Source: Streptomyces odontomachi (lineage in GTDB: Bacteria; Actinomycetota; Actinomycetes; Streptomycetales; Streptomycetaceae). Taken from it: 64,000 nt of DNA. Below the pieces are notes generated by a model. That model did no database searches. It was not told the origin of the DNA and saw only the letters and a program-made list of their open reading frames with translations. The translations under genes and the position numbers were made by a program. Below are positions 46,446-55,900 of this stretch, one piece after another (the stretch's first letter is position 1; each line of letters starts with the position of its first letter). The stretch is taken from the NCBI RefSeq assembly GCF_024435355.1, contig NZ_JAMJWG010000008.1, positions 186,001 to 250,000 on the forward strand. Reading direction: 5' to 3'.

Positions 46446-46487
46446 GACGCCGCCCGGCTAAGCTCTTCAGCTTCTCCGGGCGGCGTC
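46446..46487 (-). terminator. hairpin terminator after the PhoH-like gene
   Basis: Perfect 12-bp stem GACGCCGCCCGG / CCGGGCGGCGTC with an 18-base loop, about 35 bases beyond the PhoH-like stop. Confidence 0.8.
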
Positions 46488-46522
46488 ACCACGTTCCTGC
46501 CCTTATATGTCCTCTATGGGCG

Positions 46523-47845
46523 CTAGATATGCCCCTCTTCGAGCATCTCCGTCACCAGTGCGGCGATCTGGGAGCGCTCGGAGCGTGTGAGGGTGACATG
46601 CGCGAAGAGCGGGTGCCCCTTCAGCTTCTCCACCACCGCCACGACGCCGTCGTATCGACCGACGCGCAGGTTGTCGCGCTGGGCGACATCGTGGGTGAGC
46701 ACGACACGAGAATTCGCCCCAATGCGGGACAGAACCGTCAACAGAACGTTCCGTTCGAGGGATTGCGCCTCGTCGACGATCACGAAGGCGTCGTGCAGGG
46801 AGCGGCCCCGGATGTGGGTGAGCGGCAGGACCTCCAGCATGCCCCGGGCGGTGACCTCCTCGATGACCTCACGGCTGGTGACCGCCCCGAGGGTGTCGAA
46901 GACGGCCTGCGCCCACGGGCTCATCTTCTCCGCCTCGGTGCCGGGCAGGTAGCCGAGTTCCTGGCCGCCGACCGCGTACAGCGGCCGGAAGACCATCACC
47001 TTCTCGTGCTGCCGGCGCTCCAGGACCGCTTCGAGGCCGGCGCACAGCGCCAGCGCCGACTTGCCGGTGCCGGCCCGGCCGCCCATGGAGACGATCCCGA
47101 CGTCCGGGTCGAGCAGCAGGTCGAGCGCGATGCGCTGTTCGGCGCTGCGGCCCTTGATGCCGAACGCCTCACGGTCGCCGCGCACCAGCCGCACCTGCCC
47201 CTGCGGGGTCACCCGGCCGAGCGCCTTGCCGCGTTCGGACTGGATCGTGAGGCCGGTGTGCACGGGCAGGTCGGCGGCCTCGGGCACGTACAGGTTCTCC
47301 TCTTCGAAGAGGAGGTCGACCTGTTCGCCCGCCAGGGTGAGTTCGGCCATGCCGGTCCAGCCGGAGTCCGTGATGGCCAGCTCCGCGCGGTACTCCTCGG
47401 CGAGCAGGCCGACCGAGGAGGCCTTGATGCGCAGCGGGAGGTCCTTCGAGACGACCGTGACGTCGTAGCCCTCGGCCTGGAGGTTGCGGGCGACGGCGAG
47501 TATCCGCGAGTCGTTGTCGCCGAGGCGGTAGCCGGCGGGGAGGACGCCCGGGTCGGAGTGGTTGAGCTCGACACGGAGGGTGCCGCCGAGGTCCCCGATG
47601 GGCAGCGGGGCGTCGAGGCGGCCGTAGCGGACGCGGCAGTCGTCGAGCAGGCGCAGCGCCTGCCGGGCGAAGTAGCCGAGTTCCGGGTGGTGCCGCTTGG
47701 CCTCCAGTTCCGTGACGACCACCACGGGGAGCACGACCTCGTGCTCTTCGAAGCGGGACACGGCATTGGGATCGGCCAGCAGGACACTGGTGTCGAGAAC
47801 GTAGGTGCGCCGGTCGTGCGTGCGGCGCTTGATGCTGGTCACCAC
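46523..47845 (-). CDS. PhoH-like ATPase with N-terminal PIN domain (PhoH2)
   Basis: 440 residues: PIN ribonuclease-like domain (about 1-140, TYVLDTSVLLADP with the acidic residues of the nuclease site and DNDSRILAVARNLQ) fused to a PhoH ATPase/helicase domain (about 230-440, P-loop GRAGTGKSALA, Walker B FVIVDEAQSL). Members of this class act as RNA helicase/ribonucleases. The start VVTSIKRRTHDRR (GTG 47845) is preferred, with GAGGGGG about 11 bases upstream; an ATG at 47887 would add 14 residues. Confidence 0.92.
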   Translation of the reverse strand: MVTSIKRRTHDRRTYVLDTSVLLADPNAVSRFEEHEVVLPVVVVTELEAKRHHPELGYFARQALRLLDDCRVRYGRLDAPLPIGDLGGTLRVELNHSDPGVLPAGYRLGDNDSRILAVARNLQAEGYDVTVVSKDLPLRIKASSVGLLAEEYRAELAITDSGWTGMAELTLAGEQVDLLFEEENLYVPEAADLPVHTGLTIQSERGKALGRVTPQGQVRLVRGDREAFGIKGRSAEQRIALDLLLDPDVGIVSMGGRAGTGKSALALCAGLEAVLERRQHEKVMVFRPLYAVGGQELGYLPGTEAEKMSPWAQAVFDTLGAVTSREVIEEVTARGMLEVLPLTHIRGRSLHDAFVIVDEAQSLERNVLLTVLSRIGANSRVVLTHDVAQRDNLRVGRYDGVVAVVEKLKGHPLFAHVTLTRSERSQIAALVTEMLEEGHI

Positions 47846-48272
47846 GGAAGGACGTACCCCCTCGGAAGAGGTCGGGGAGCGCTGCATGTCTTTCGCCCGC
47901 GTCTTGGCCCGTACGGCGCAGTGGTGCGACCGGGTCTCCCCTTGCACGGAAGGCCTGGGAGGTGCCCCCGGTCAGCTGCGACTGGACGACCGCGGGTGCG
48001 GCGCCTGCCGGAGTCGCGGAGCTTCCCTCGGGGAGCGAGTGTCCCCGCGGGGCGGGAGGGACCGGGCTCAGGCCACGGCGCGTGGGCCGAGCTCCGGCCC
48101 TCAGCGTCATCCGCGCAGTCCGTACGCTGGGTACGGTCCACCTGGTGCAACGGGCCTCCCGTACGGGCGGCTCGATGCCGCCCGCTGCGGCCGGCCACCC
48201 GATCCGGGCACCGCCTGCCGGTACCGCGCGGGTGTCGACCTGGAAGACATATTCCCTCGAACATGCACAGGC

Positions 48273-48284
48273 ATGCCATGGCAT
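48273..48284. promoter_or_regulatory. 12-base perfect palindrome
   Basis: ATGCCATGGCAT in a locally AT-rich patch about 430 bases upstream of the PhoH-like gene. It may be a regulator-binding site; which gene it would control is unclear. Confidence 0.35.
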
Positions 48285-48305
48285 ATGACTAAGTCCACGT
48301 GAACT

Positions 48306-48333
48306 CCGCGCCCTGACACCGTGTCCGGCGCGG
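48306..48333 (-). terminator. hairpin after the prenyltransferase gene
   Basis: 7-bp perfect stem CCGCGCC / GGCGCGG with a 14-base loop, about 95 bases after the uppS stop. Confidence 0.5.
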
Positions 48334-48426
48334 GGTCACGGGCCCGCGGGCGTCACCCGTCCGGGCGGGTGCGACCGGGTCCGAGGTGGGCTGAAAGGGT
48401 CGGGGAGGTCGTGCGACGCCGGGTCG

Positions 48427-49188
48427 TCAGCCGCCGTAGCGGCGGTGGCGGGCCGCGTAGTCACGCAACGCCCGCAGGAAGTCGACCTTGCGGAAGGCGG
48501 GCCAGAAGACGTCGCAGAAGTAGTACTCCGAGTGGGCCGACTGCCACAGCATGAAGCCCGACAGGCGCTGCTCGCCGCTGGTGCGGATGATGAGGTCGGG
48601 GTCGGGCTGGCCGCGGGTGTACAGGTGCTCGGCGATGACGTCGAGATCGACGAGGTCGGCCAGTTCCTCGAACGTGGTGCCCTTCTGGGCGTGGTCGAGC
48701 AGCAGTGAGCGCACGGCGTCGGCGATCTCCTGGCGACCGCCGTAGCCGACGGCGACATTGACCAATATGCCGGTGTTGTCCAGCGTCTTCTGCTCGGCTT
48801 CCTTCAGCACCGTCTGCGTCCGGGCGGGCAGCAGGTCGGTGGTGCCGACGTGGTGGACGCGCCAGCGGCCGTCGTCGGCGAGGCCGCGCACCGCGTCCTC
48901 GATGATGCCGAGGAGCGGGCCGAGCTCTTCCTGGGGCCGGTCGAGGTTGTCCGTGGAGAGCATCCACAGGGTGACGACCTCGACGTCCGTCTCGGCACAC
49001 CAGCCGAGGAACTCGCTGATCTTGTCGGCACCCGCGCGGTGGCCCTGCGCGGTCGTACCGCCGGAGGCCTTGGCCCAGCGGCGGTTGCCGTCCAGGATGA
49101 CGCCGATGTGCCCCGGCATCTGGGCGTGGTCCAGACGCCCCTCCACCCGGCGTGCGTAGAGTCCGTACACCAGGTTGCGCAGGTCCAC
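48427..49188 (-). CDS. uppS: isoprenyl transferase (cis-prenyltransferase, UppS-like)
   Basis: 253 residues; condenses isopentenyl diphosphate units to polyprenyl diphosphate for cell-wall carrier lipid. Catalytic Asp in MPGHIGVILDGNRRWAK (about 24-40), then HRAGADKISEFLGWC, VEVVTLWMLSTDN and PDLIIRTSGEQRLSGFMLWQSAHSEYYF. The GTG at 49188 with GAGGGG about 9 bases upstream fits the family start. Streptomyces often carry two such genes; product chain length cannot be told from sequence. Confidence 0.94.
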   Translation of the reverse strand: MDLRNLVYGLYARRVEGRLDHAQMPGHIGVILDGNRRWAKASGGTTAQGHRAGADKISEFLGWCAETDVEVVTLWMLSTDNLDRPQEELGPLLGIIEDAVRGLADDGRWRVHHVGTTDLLPARTQTVLKEAEQKTLDNTGILVNVAVGYGGRQEIADAVRSLLLDHAQKGTTFEELADLVDLDVIAEHLYTRGQPDPDLIIRTSGEQRLSGFMLWQSAHSEYYFCDVFWPAFRKVDFLRALRDYAARHRRYGG

Positions 49189-49280
49189 GTTCGTCAGCCC
49201 CTCCGTCGCGGATGTCCGGCCACCATGTGCGGTCAGCCTACCGCGGGGGCCCGCCCCGGATTCCCGGGCGGTCCCGATCG

Positions 49281-49550
49281 GGGGGTGACCCCCGCGCCGT
49301 AAGGGGCGCGGGGCTGCGTCGATATGCGGCTTCGCCGCGTGGGCGCGACCGGCCACGACGCGACCCTGCGGGTCGATGGGGGCACCTCCCGCGCCCTTAA
49401 GGCGTGGGGGACGTCCCGAAGGGGCTGTTTCTGTCGTGTCCGGACCTCCCCCACTCTCGACTTCGCTCGAGCGGGAGGTACCCCCATGCCGGTGGTGGGT
49501 TGCTCGCGCAGTTCCCCGCACCCCTCAAATAGCGCCTTCGGCGCCTCCAC
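49281..49550. repeat. cluster of Streptomyces intergenic repeats, copy D
   Basis: Within the 550-base gap between uppS and narI are several modules of the family: GGGGGCACCTCCCGCGCCC (about 49379), GGGAGGTACCCCCATGCCGG (about 49471) in inverted relation to it, and TTGCTCGCGCAGTTCCCCGC (about 49500). No gene is seen in this gap. Confidence 0.75.
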
Positions 49551-49575
49551 GCGGCGGAGCCGCGGGCAAAGAAAA

Positions 49576-49613
49576 CGGGCCGGTCCGTAGGGGGGGAGAA
49601 ACGGACCGGCCCG
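49576..49613 (-). terminator. intrinsic terminator of the nar operon
   Basis: Perfect 13-bp stem CGGGCCGGTCCGT with a 12-base loop; on the minus strand it is followed by TTTTCTTT. It lies about 130 bases after the narI stop and is the clearest rho-independent terminator in the window. Confidence 0.9.
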
Positions 49614-49740
49614 AGGGGGGGAGTTCCACCATAACCCTTGGTAAGCCGTACTGGGTGGATAGACGGGAAATAATTACTCTCCGAAGCGAACTGGCGACGG
49701 CTGTCCGCGCCGGGGGTGCGGTGGAGGGGCGCCTGGTGTG

Positions 49741-50514
49741 TCAGGGGGACGTGCGCCGCCGTCTGCGTGTCGTGGCGCCCGTGTCGCCTGCGCCGTCCGG
49801 GGCGGTCACCATCGCCGGGTGGCGGTAGGGCCGGGCGGGTGTGCGGGAGCGGTAGACCACGTAGGGCCGGGTGAGATACGCCACTGGCGCGGTGACCGCG
49901 TGTACCAGCCGGCTGAACGGCCACAGCGCGAACAGCGTCATGCCGAGCAGTGCGTGCACCTGGTAGACGAGCGGCGCGTGCGCCATGGCGGACACGTCGG
50001 GGTCGAGCGCGAAGAGGCTGCGGAACCACACGGAGACGCCGAGCCGGTAGTCGTAGCCGCCGGCGCGCGCGCCGGTCGCGGTCGCGGCGAGCCCGGCCAG
50101 CACGGCGGCGGCGAGCACCGGGTACATCAGCCGGTCGCTGCGGCGGCTCGCCGCCCGCACGGCCGGCACCCGCAGCCGCCGGTACACCAGCAGGCCCAGG
50201 CCGACCACGGTGGCCAGGCCCGCGGCACCGCCGGCCAGCAGCGCGTTGACGTGGTACAGCCCCTCGCTGACGTGCAGCCGTTCGGTGAGCCATTCGGGTA
50301 CCAGCAGTCCCGTCACATGGCCGGCGGCCACGAAGAGCAGCCCGTAGTGGAAGAGCGGGCCGCCGACGCTCAGCAGCCGGTGTTCGTGCAGCTGGCTGGA
50401 GCGGGTGGTGAAGCCGAACCGGTCGTAGTGGTACCGCCAGGCGGTGCCCGCGGCGAGCAGCACGAGGACGAGGTAGGGCAGCACGCCCCACAGGGCGATG
50501 TGCAGATGGGTCAT
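49741..50514 (-). CDS. narI: respiratory nitrate reductase gamma subunit (cytochrome b)
   Basis: 257 residues; membrane heme b subunit that takes electrons from quinol. Five membrane segments start with LHIALWGVLPYLVLVLLAAGTAWRY. Heme-ligand histidines lie in LFHYGLLFVAAGHVTG and in VYQVHALLGMTLFALWPFSRLVHAVT. The C-terminal 40 residues are a basic cytoplasmic tail. Overlaps the narJ stop by ATGA. Confidence 0.95.
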   Translation of the reverse strand: MTHLHIALWGVLPYLVLVLLAAGTAWRYHYDRFGFTTRSSQLHEHRLLSVGGPLFHYGLLFVAAGHVTGLLVPEWLTERLHVSEGLYHVNALLAGGAAGLATVVGLGLLVYRRLRVPAVRAASRRSDRLMYPVLAAAVLAGLAATATGARAGGYDYRLGVSVWFRSLFALDPDVSAMAHAPLVYQVHALLGMTLFALWPFSRLVHAVTAPVAYLTRPYVVYRSRTPARPYRHPAMVTAPDGAGDTGATTRRRRRTSP

Positions 50515-51245
50515 CGGCCGGGTCCTTCGGTGGCTCGGAGTGCGGTGCCTCGGGGTGCGTCGAGGGGGTACGGGGCGAGGCCCACGAGCTCGGTGGGCGG
50601 ACCGCTGCGGGCCAGGGCGAGCGCTGCGGCACGGTCGGGGGGCGCTTCGGGGACGGTCGCGCAGACCGCGGCCAGCACGTCGGCGTAGGGGCTCGACCGG
50701 TCGGTGAGCGCCATCCGCAGCAGTTCGAGGCCGGCCCGATGGTCCTGGAGCAGCCGGCTGCCGGGGTCCGGGCAGCGGGCGGCGAACTCCAGGACCAGCG
50801 GCAGGTGGTCGGGCAGCTCGTCCTCGGGCGGCTGCCAGCCGTGCGCGCGGTAGCGGGCCTTGAGTGCGGCCAGCGCCGCGCCGCGCCGCCGGGTGTCCCC
50901 GTCGGTGTAGTAGGTCAGGTGCAGGGTCCGGCGGCGACTGCGGTCGAACGTGGTCACGTAGCCCGCCGCCAGGTCGAGCACCGGCGTGTCCTGGACGGTG
51001 GCGCAGAAGCGCAGCAGCGGTGCGGTGCCGGGGCCCGGGCCCGGGAGACGTTCGATGGCCTCCCTGACAAGGGTGAGCCGGGCGGGCCAGCCCTCGTCCG
51101 GGTAGCCCAGGAGCAGCGCCGCTGCCTGGTGTACGGCTGCCGTGTCCGGCGCGGGGGGCGTGGGACCGGCGTGCGTCGTGCTCCGGGCGCCGGGCGCTGT
51201 CCCGGCCTCGTCCCCGGCCCGTGTCCCGGGCCGCCGGCCCCTCAT
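50511..51245 (-). CDS. narJ: nitrate reductase molybdenum-cofactor assembly chaperone
   Basis: 244 residues, all-helical TorD/NarJ family: QAAALLLGYPDEGWPARLTLVREAI, YVTTFDRSRRRTLHLTYYTDGDTRRRGAALAALKARYRAHGW and LPDHLPLVLEFAARCPDPG. It binds NarG for cofactor insertion before membrane attachment. ATGA overlaps on both sides. Confidence 0.94.
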   Translation of the reverse strand: MRGRRPGTRAGDEAGTAPGARSTTHAGPTPPAPDTAAVHQAAALLLGYPDEGWPARLTLVREAIERLPGPGPGTAPLLRFCATVQDTPVLDLAAGYVTTFDRSRRRTLHLTYYTDGDTRRRGAALAALKARYRAHGWQPPEDELPDHLPLVLEFAARCPDPGSRLLQDHRAGLELLRMALTDRSSPYADVLAAVCATVPEAPPDRAAALALARSGPPTELVGLAPYPLDAPRGTALRATEGPGR

Positions 51246-52942
51246 CGCGTGCCGTCCGCGCGCCGCGGGAACAGGCCGTCCGGGCGACCCCGGCCGTTCC
51301 AGTTGAGCAGGTTGACCCGGCCGGCGAGCCCGCGCCCGGCGCCCGTACCGTCGTCGTCAGCGCCGGCGCCCGCCCGCGCCGTGACGGGCGGCGCGTGGAA
51401 GGCGTCCGCGTCCGCACCGGGCAGCGGGAAGCCGTCGGGCATCATGCCGGGCAGGCCGTCCCCGTCCAGGCTGCACCCGTCGGATGCGCCCTGCTCGTCG
51501 CCCGCACCGCCGCGTACCGAGTAGCCGGTCGGGATGACGTACCGCTCCTCGTACTTGGCGAGCGCCAGCAGCCGGTACAGGGCCTCGATGCCGGGGCCGT
51601 CCAAGCCGACGGACCGGGCGATCGCCTCGTCGCGCGGTTCGCCCAGGTTGACCCGGCGCATGTGGCTGCGCATGGCGGCCAGCCGGCACAGCGCGGCCTC
51701 CACCGGGTCGGGGTCGCCCGCGGTGAACAGCTCGGCGAGGTAGCCGACGGGGATGCGCAGGGAGTCGATGGCGCCGAACAGGTTCACCGGGTCCTCGCCG
51801 TCGTGGCCCGTGGCGGTGAGCGCGTCGACGACCGGGGAGAGCGGCGGTACGTACCAGACCATGGGCATGGTGCGGTACTCCGGGTGCAGCGGGAGCGCGA
51901 TGCGGTACCGGCTGATCAGGGCGTGCACCGGGGAGCGGCGGGCGGCCTCGATCCAGTCGTGCGGGATGCCGGAGTCGGCGGCGGCACGGGCCACGTCGGG
52001 GTCGTGGGGGTCGAGGAAGCAGCCGAGCTGGGCCTCGTACAGGTCCTTCTCGTCCGCCGTGGCCGCGGCCTCGCCGACCCGGTCCGCGTCGTAGAGCATG
52101 ACGCCGAGGTAGCGCAGCCGGCCCACGCAGGTCTCCGAGCAGACGGTGGGCTCACCGGCCTCGATGCGCGGGTAGCAGAAGGTGCACTTCTCGGCCTTGC
52201 CGCTGCGGTGGTTGAAGTAGACCTTCTTGTAGGGGCAGCCGGTGACGCACATCCGCCAGCCGCGGCAGCGGTCCTGGTCGACCAGCACGATGCCGTCCTC
52301 GATGCGCTTGTACATCGCACCGGAGGGGCACACGGCGACGCACGACGGGTTGAGGCAGTGCTCGCAGATTCGCGGCAGGTAGAACATGAAGGCCTGCTCG
52401 TACTCCAGCCTCACCTGTTCGCTCATCTTCCGCAGCACCGGGTCGGCGGCCAGCTGTGCGGGTCCGCCGCCGAGGTCGTCGTCCCAGTTGGGCCCCCAGG
52501 TGACGGCGGTGGGCCGGCCGTCGACGAGGGAGCGGGGTGCCGCGGTGGGCACGTCGTCGCCGAGCGGTGCCGTGGTGAGGTTCTCGTAGTCGTACGTCCA
52601 GGGCTGGTAGTAGTCGTCCAGGGCGGGCAGTTCGGGGTTGGCGAAGAGCCGGGCCAGGCGGCGGGCGCGGCCTCCGGCGCGCGGCACCAGGCGGCCGTGG
52701 CGCAGCCGCCAGCCGCCCTTCCAGGTGCCCTGGTCCTGGTAGCCGCGCGGATAGCCCTGGCCGGGGCGGGTCTCGACGTTGTTGAACCAGACGTACTCGG
52801 TGCCGGCCCGGTTGGTCCAGGTCTGCTTGCAGGTGACGGAGCAGGTGTGGCAGCCGATGCACTTGTCGAGGTTCATGACCATGGCGATCTGGGCCATGAC
52901 GCGCGGGGCGCGCGGGGGTCGGGCAGCCGGTCGAGGGGACAT
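51242..52942 (-). CDS. narH: respiratory nitrate reductase beta subunit (iron-sulfur)
   Basis: 566 residues. Four cluster motifs: CIGCHTCSVTC (Cys28, 31, 34, 38), CEHCLNPSCVAVC, CRGWRMCVTGC (Trp in place of one Cys, giving the 3Fe-4S cluster) and CTFCYPRIEAGEPTVCSETC. It shuttles electrons from NarI to NarG. The ATG at 52942 is 2 bases after the narG stop and follows GGAG; an internal ATG at 52897 (MAQIAMVMNLDKC) is the shorter alternative. The last 60 residues are Gly/Asp/Pro-rich and longer than usual. Confidence 0.95.
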   Translation of the reverse strand: MSPRPAARPPRAPRVMAQIAMVMNLDKCIGCHTCSVTCKQTWTNRAGTEYVWFNNVETRPGQGYPRGYQDQGTWKGGWRLRHGRLVPRAGGRARRLARLFANPELPALDDYYQPWTYDYENLTTAPLGDDVPTAAPRSLVDGRPTAVTWGPNWDDDLGGGPAQLAADPVLRKMSEQVRLEYEQAFMFYLPRICEHCLNPSCVAVCPSGAMYKRIEDGIVLVDQDRCRGWRMCVTGCPYKKVYFNHRSGKAEKCTFCYPRIEAGEPTVCSETCVGRLRYLGVMLYDADRVGEAAATADEKDLYEAQLGCFLDPHDPDVARAAADSGIPHDWIEAARRSPVHALISRYRIALPLHPEYRTMPMVWYVPPLSPVVDALTATGHDGEDPVNLFGAIDSLRIPVGYLAELFTAGDPDPVEAALCRLAAMRSHMRRVNLGEPRDEAIARSVGLDGPGIEALYRLLALAKYEERYVIPTGYSVRGGAGDEQGASDGCSLDGDGLPGMMPDGFPLPGADADAFHAPPVTARAGAGADDDGTGAGRGLAGRVNLLNWNGRGRPDGLFPRRADGTR

Positions 52943-52944
52943 GT

Positions 52945-55900
52945 TCAGTACTCCACGTGCTGGGAGCGGCGGCGGATGACGGTGACCGCGTCGCGTTGGT
53001 TGCCGGTGGGGCCGTGGTAGTTGGCCGCGAAGGACTGCTGGGCGTAGCCGCCGATGAGATGGGTGGGCTTGATCAGCAGCTTGGTGAGGGCGTTGTGCAC
53101 GCCGCCGCGTGCGCCGGTGGCCTGCGACTTGGGCACGTTCACCAGGCGTTCCTGCACGTGGTACATGAACACGGTGCCGGCCGGCATGCGGTGCGAGACG
53201 ACGGCGCGTGCGACGACGACGCCGTTGGCGTTCACGGCCTCGATCCAGTCGTTGTCGGCGACGCCGAGCGCTTCGGCGTCCGGGACGCTCATCCAGATGA
53301 CCGGGCCGCCGCGCGCCAGGGTCTGCATGATCAGGTTCTCCTGGTACTCGGAGTGGATGGACCACTTCGAGTGCGGCGTGATGTACCGGACGGTGACGGT
53401 GCGGCCCGCTCCGTTCGCGGTGCCGTCGCCGGCGGTGGCGCCGGAGTCGTGCCCGGCGCCGGAGTCGTGCCCGGCGCCGGAGTCGTGCCCGGCGGCGGTC
53501 GGCTCCCCCAGGGCCGCGAGGTCCAGCGGTGGCCGGTAGACGGGCAGTTGCTCGCCGAGCTCGGCCATCCAGTCGTGGTCCAGGTAGAAGTGCTGGCGCC
53601 CGGTCAGGGTGTGCCAGGGCTTGGCGTGCTCGGTGTTGATGGTGAACGGGGCGTAGCGGCGGTCGGGGGCCTCCTTGCCGGACCATTCGAAGCTGGCCCC
53701 GGCCTGCACGGGACGGGCCTGGGTGTCGCTGAACACGGCACGCCGCTCGGCGACCGAGGCACCCAGCTCGTCGAGCCCGGACGCGGGCCCGACCCGTTCG
53801 GCGAGCCGCCGGAACCCTTCGGCCGCGATCCGCCCGTTGGTGGTGCCGGACAGCGCCAGGATCGCCTCGCAGAACTTGGCGTCGGTGTCCAGCAGCGGCC
53901 GGCCGTGGGCGGCGCCGCCGTCCGCGGTGCCGCACCGCGCGGCGAGCCAGCCCGCCTCGGGCCCCGGCCGCACCGTGATGCCCTTGCTCTGCATGCCGTC
54001 CGCCTCGGAGCGCGGCCCGAAGGCGGCGAGCCGGTCGGCGACGGCGGTGTAGTCGCGCTCCACGAGCGTGAGGTCGGGCAGGTTGTACCCGGCGACGGGG
54101 GGCACGGGTGCGCGGGCCCCGCGGGCGGTGTCCGCGTCGGGTTCGGCCCGCCAGTCGGGGACGGTACCGCCGGGTTGGGCGGTCTCGCCGGGGGTGTCGT
54201 GGCCCAGGGCGGTGGCCACCAGGTCGTACCGGGTGTCGAGGCGACCGCGGGCGAGTTCGCTCAGGCGGCGGGCGAGGCCGTGGAAGATGTCGAAGTCGGT
54301 GCGGGCCTGCCAGGGCGGGTTGATGGCCGGGGAGAAGGCGTGCACGAAGGGGTGCATGTCGGTGCTGGACAGGTCGTGCTTCTCGTACCAGGTGGCGGCG
54401 GGCAGCACCAGGTCGGCGAAGAGCGTGGTGGACGTCATCCGGAAGTCCAGCGCCATCAGCAGGTCGAGCTTGCCGCGCGGCGCCTCGGCGTGCCAGGTCA
54501 GATCGGTCGGGCGGCACTCCTCGGGCGCCTCGGCCGCCGTGGCGTTGTCGCGCCCGCCCAGCAGGTGGCGCAGGAAGTACTCGTTGCCCTTGGCCGACGA
54601 GCCGATCAGGTTGGCCCGCCACACGGTGAGCACGCGGGGGTGGTTCTCGGGTGCGTCGGGGTCCTCGCAGGCGAACCGGAGGTCGCCCGCCGTGAGCCGG
54701 TCGGCCACCCAGGAGCCGGGCTCCTGCCCGCTGTCCCTGACCTGGCGGCCGAGGTCGAGCGGGTTGGCGGCGAAGGTGGGCGCTGACGGCATCCAGCCGA
54801 GCCGCATCGACTGCGCCACCAGATCGGCGGTGTGCCGCCCGGCGAACAGTCCACGCCCGGTCGGCGCGGCCAGCGCGTCGGCGCCGTGCCGCTCGTAACG
54901 CCACTGGTCGGTGTGGAGGTACCAGTAGGGCGTACCGGCCATCTGGCGGGACGGGCGCACCCAGTCCGCCGCGGTCGCCAGCTGCTGCCAGCCGGTGAGC
55001 GGTCGCACCTTCTCCTGGCCCACGTAGTGCGCCCAGCCGCCGCCGTTGACGCCCTGGCAGCCGGTGAGCAGCAGCAACGTCAGGAACGAGCGGTAGATCG
55101 TGTCGGAGTGGAACCAGTGGTTGGTCCCCGCACCCATCACGATCATGCAGCGCCCGCGGGTCTTCTCGGCCGTCCCCGCGAACTCGCGCGCCGCACGGAC
55201 CACGGCCGCCGCGGGCACCGAGGTGAGGGCCTCCTGCCAGGCGGGGGTACCGGGGTTGGCGGCGTCGAGGTAGCCGCCCTGGTCGACTTCGGACGCGTCC
55301 GCGCCGGCCGGGGCCCCGCCCTCCCGGTCCACACCGTACTGGGCGAGCAGCAGGTCGAAGACGGTGGTGACGAGGCGTCCCGCCAGGCGACGGGCCGGGA
55401 CGGTGCGGTGGACGACGGTGCCGGGCTCGTCGAACCGGGGCAGGGCGAGGCGGACCGTGCGCACGGTGCCGGCGGCGCGGCGGTTGCCGGGGCCGCACGG
55501 ACCGTCGGGACGCAGGCTCAACTGCGGGTCGACGCCGGCCAGGTCCAGGTTCCAGCGGCCCTCGCCGCTCTTGCTCCACCGGTCCCCGAGGGTGCCGTGC
55601 GGCACGACGGGCCGGCCGCTGTCCGCGTCGAGCAGCACCGGCATCCAACGGCGCGCCGCATCGTCGGCGCCCTCGGCCAGGCCCAGGTCGGCCGCGGTGA
55701 GGAACTTCCCCGGACGGTACGGCCCGGTCGTCTCCTGCTGCTCCGACGCCACCGCCACCACCGATGCCGACGCCTCCGCCTCCTGGCGCCCTTCCGGTTC
55801 CTCCAGCTCCACCAGGAAGGGCAGATCGGTGAACCGCTTCACGTAGTCGGTGAAGTACGGCACCTGGCGGTCGACGAAGTACTCCTTGAGGATCACGTGG

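Larger units (their letters stand above)
47846..48426. other. 580-base intergenic region upstream of the PhoH-like gene
   Basis: No convincing gene on either strand. It holds a degenerate copy of the GGGAGGTGCCCCC repeat module (about 47955), the 12-base palindrome at 48273 in an AT-rich patch and the hairpin at 48306. Confidence 0.6.

Noticed and set aside
49620..49740. AT-rich stretch with GGGAAATAATTACTC as a promoter or small RNA
   Set aside because: It lies in the 3' region between narI and the nar terminator; no clear -10/-35 pair was found in either direction.
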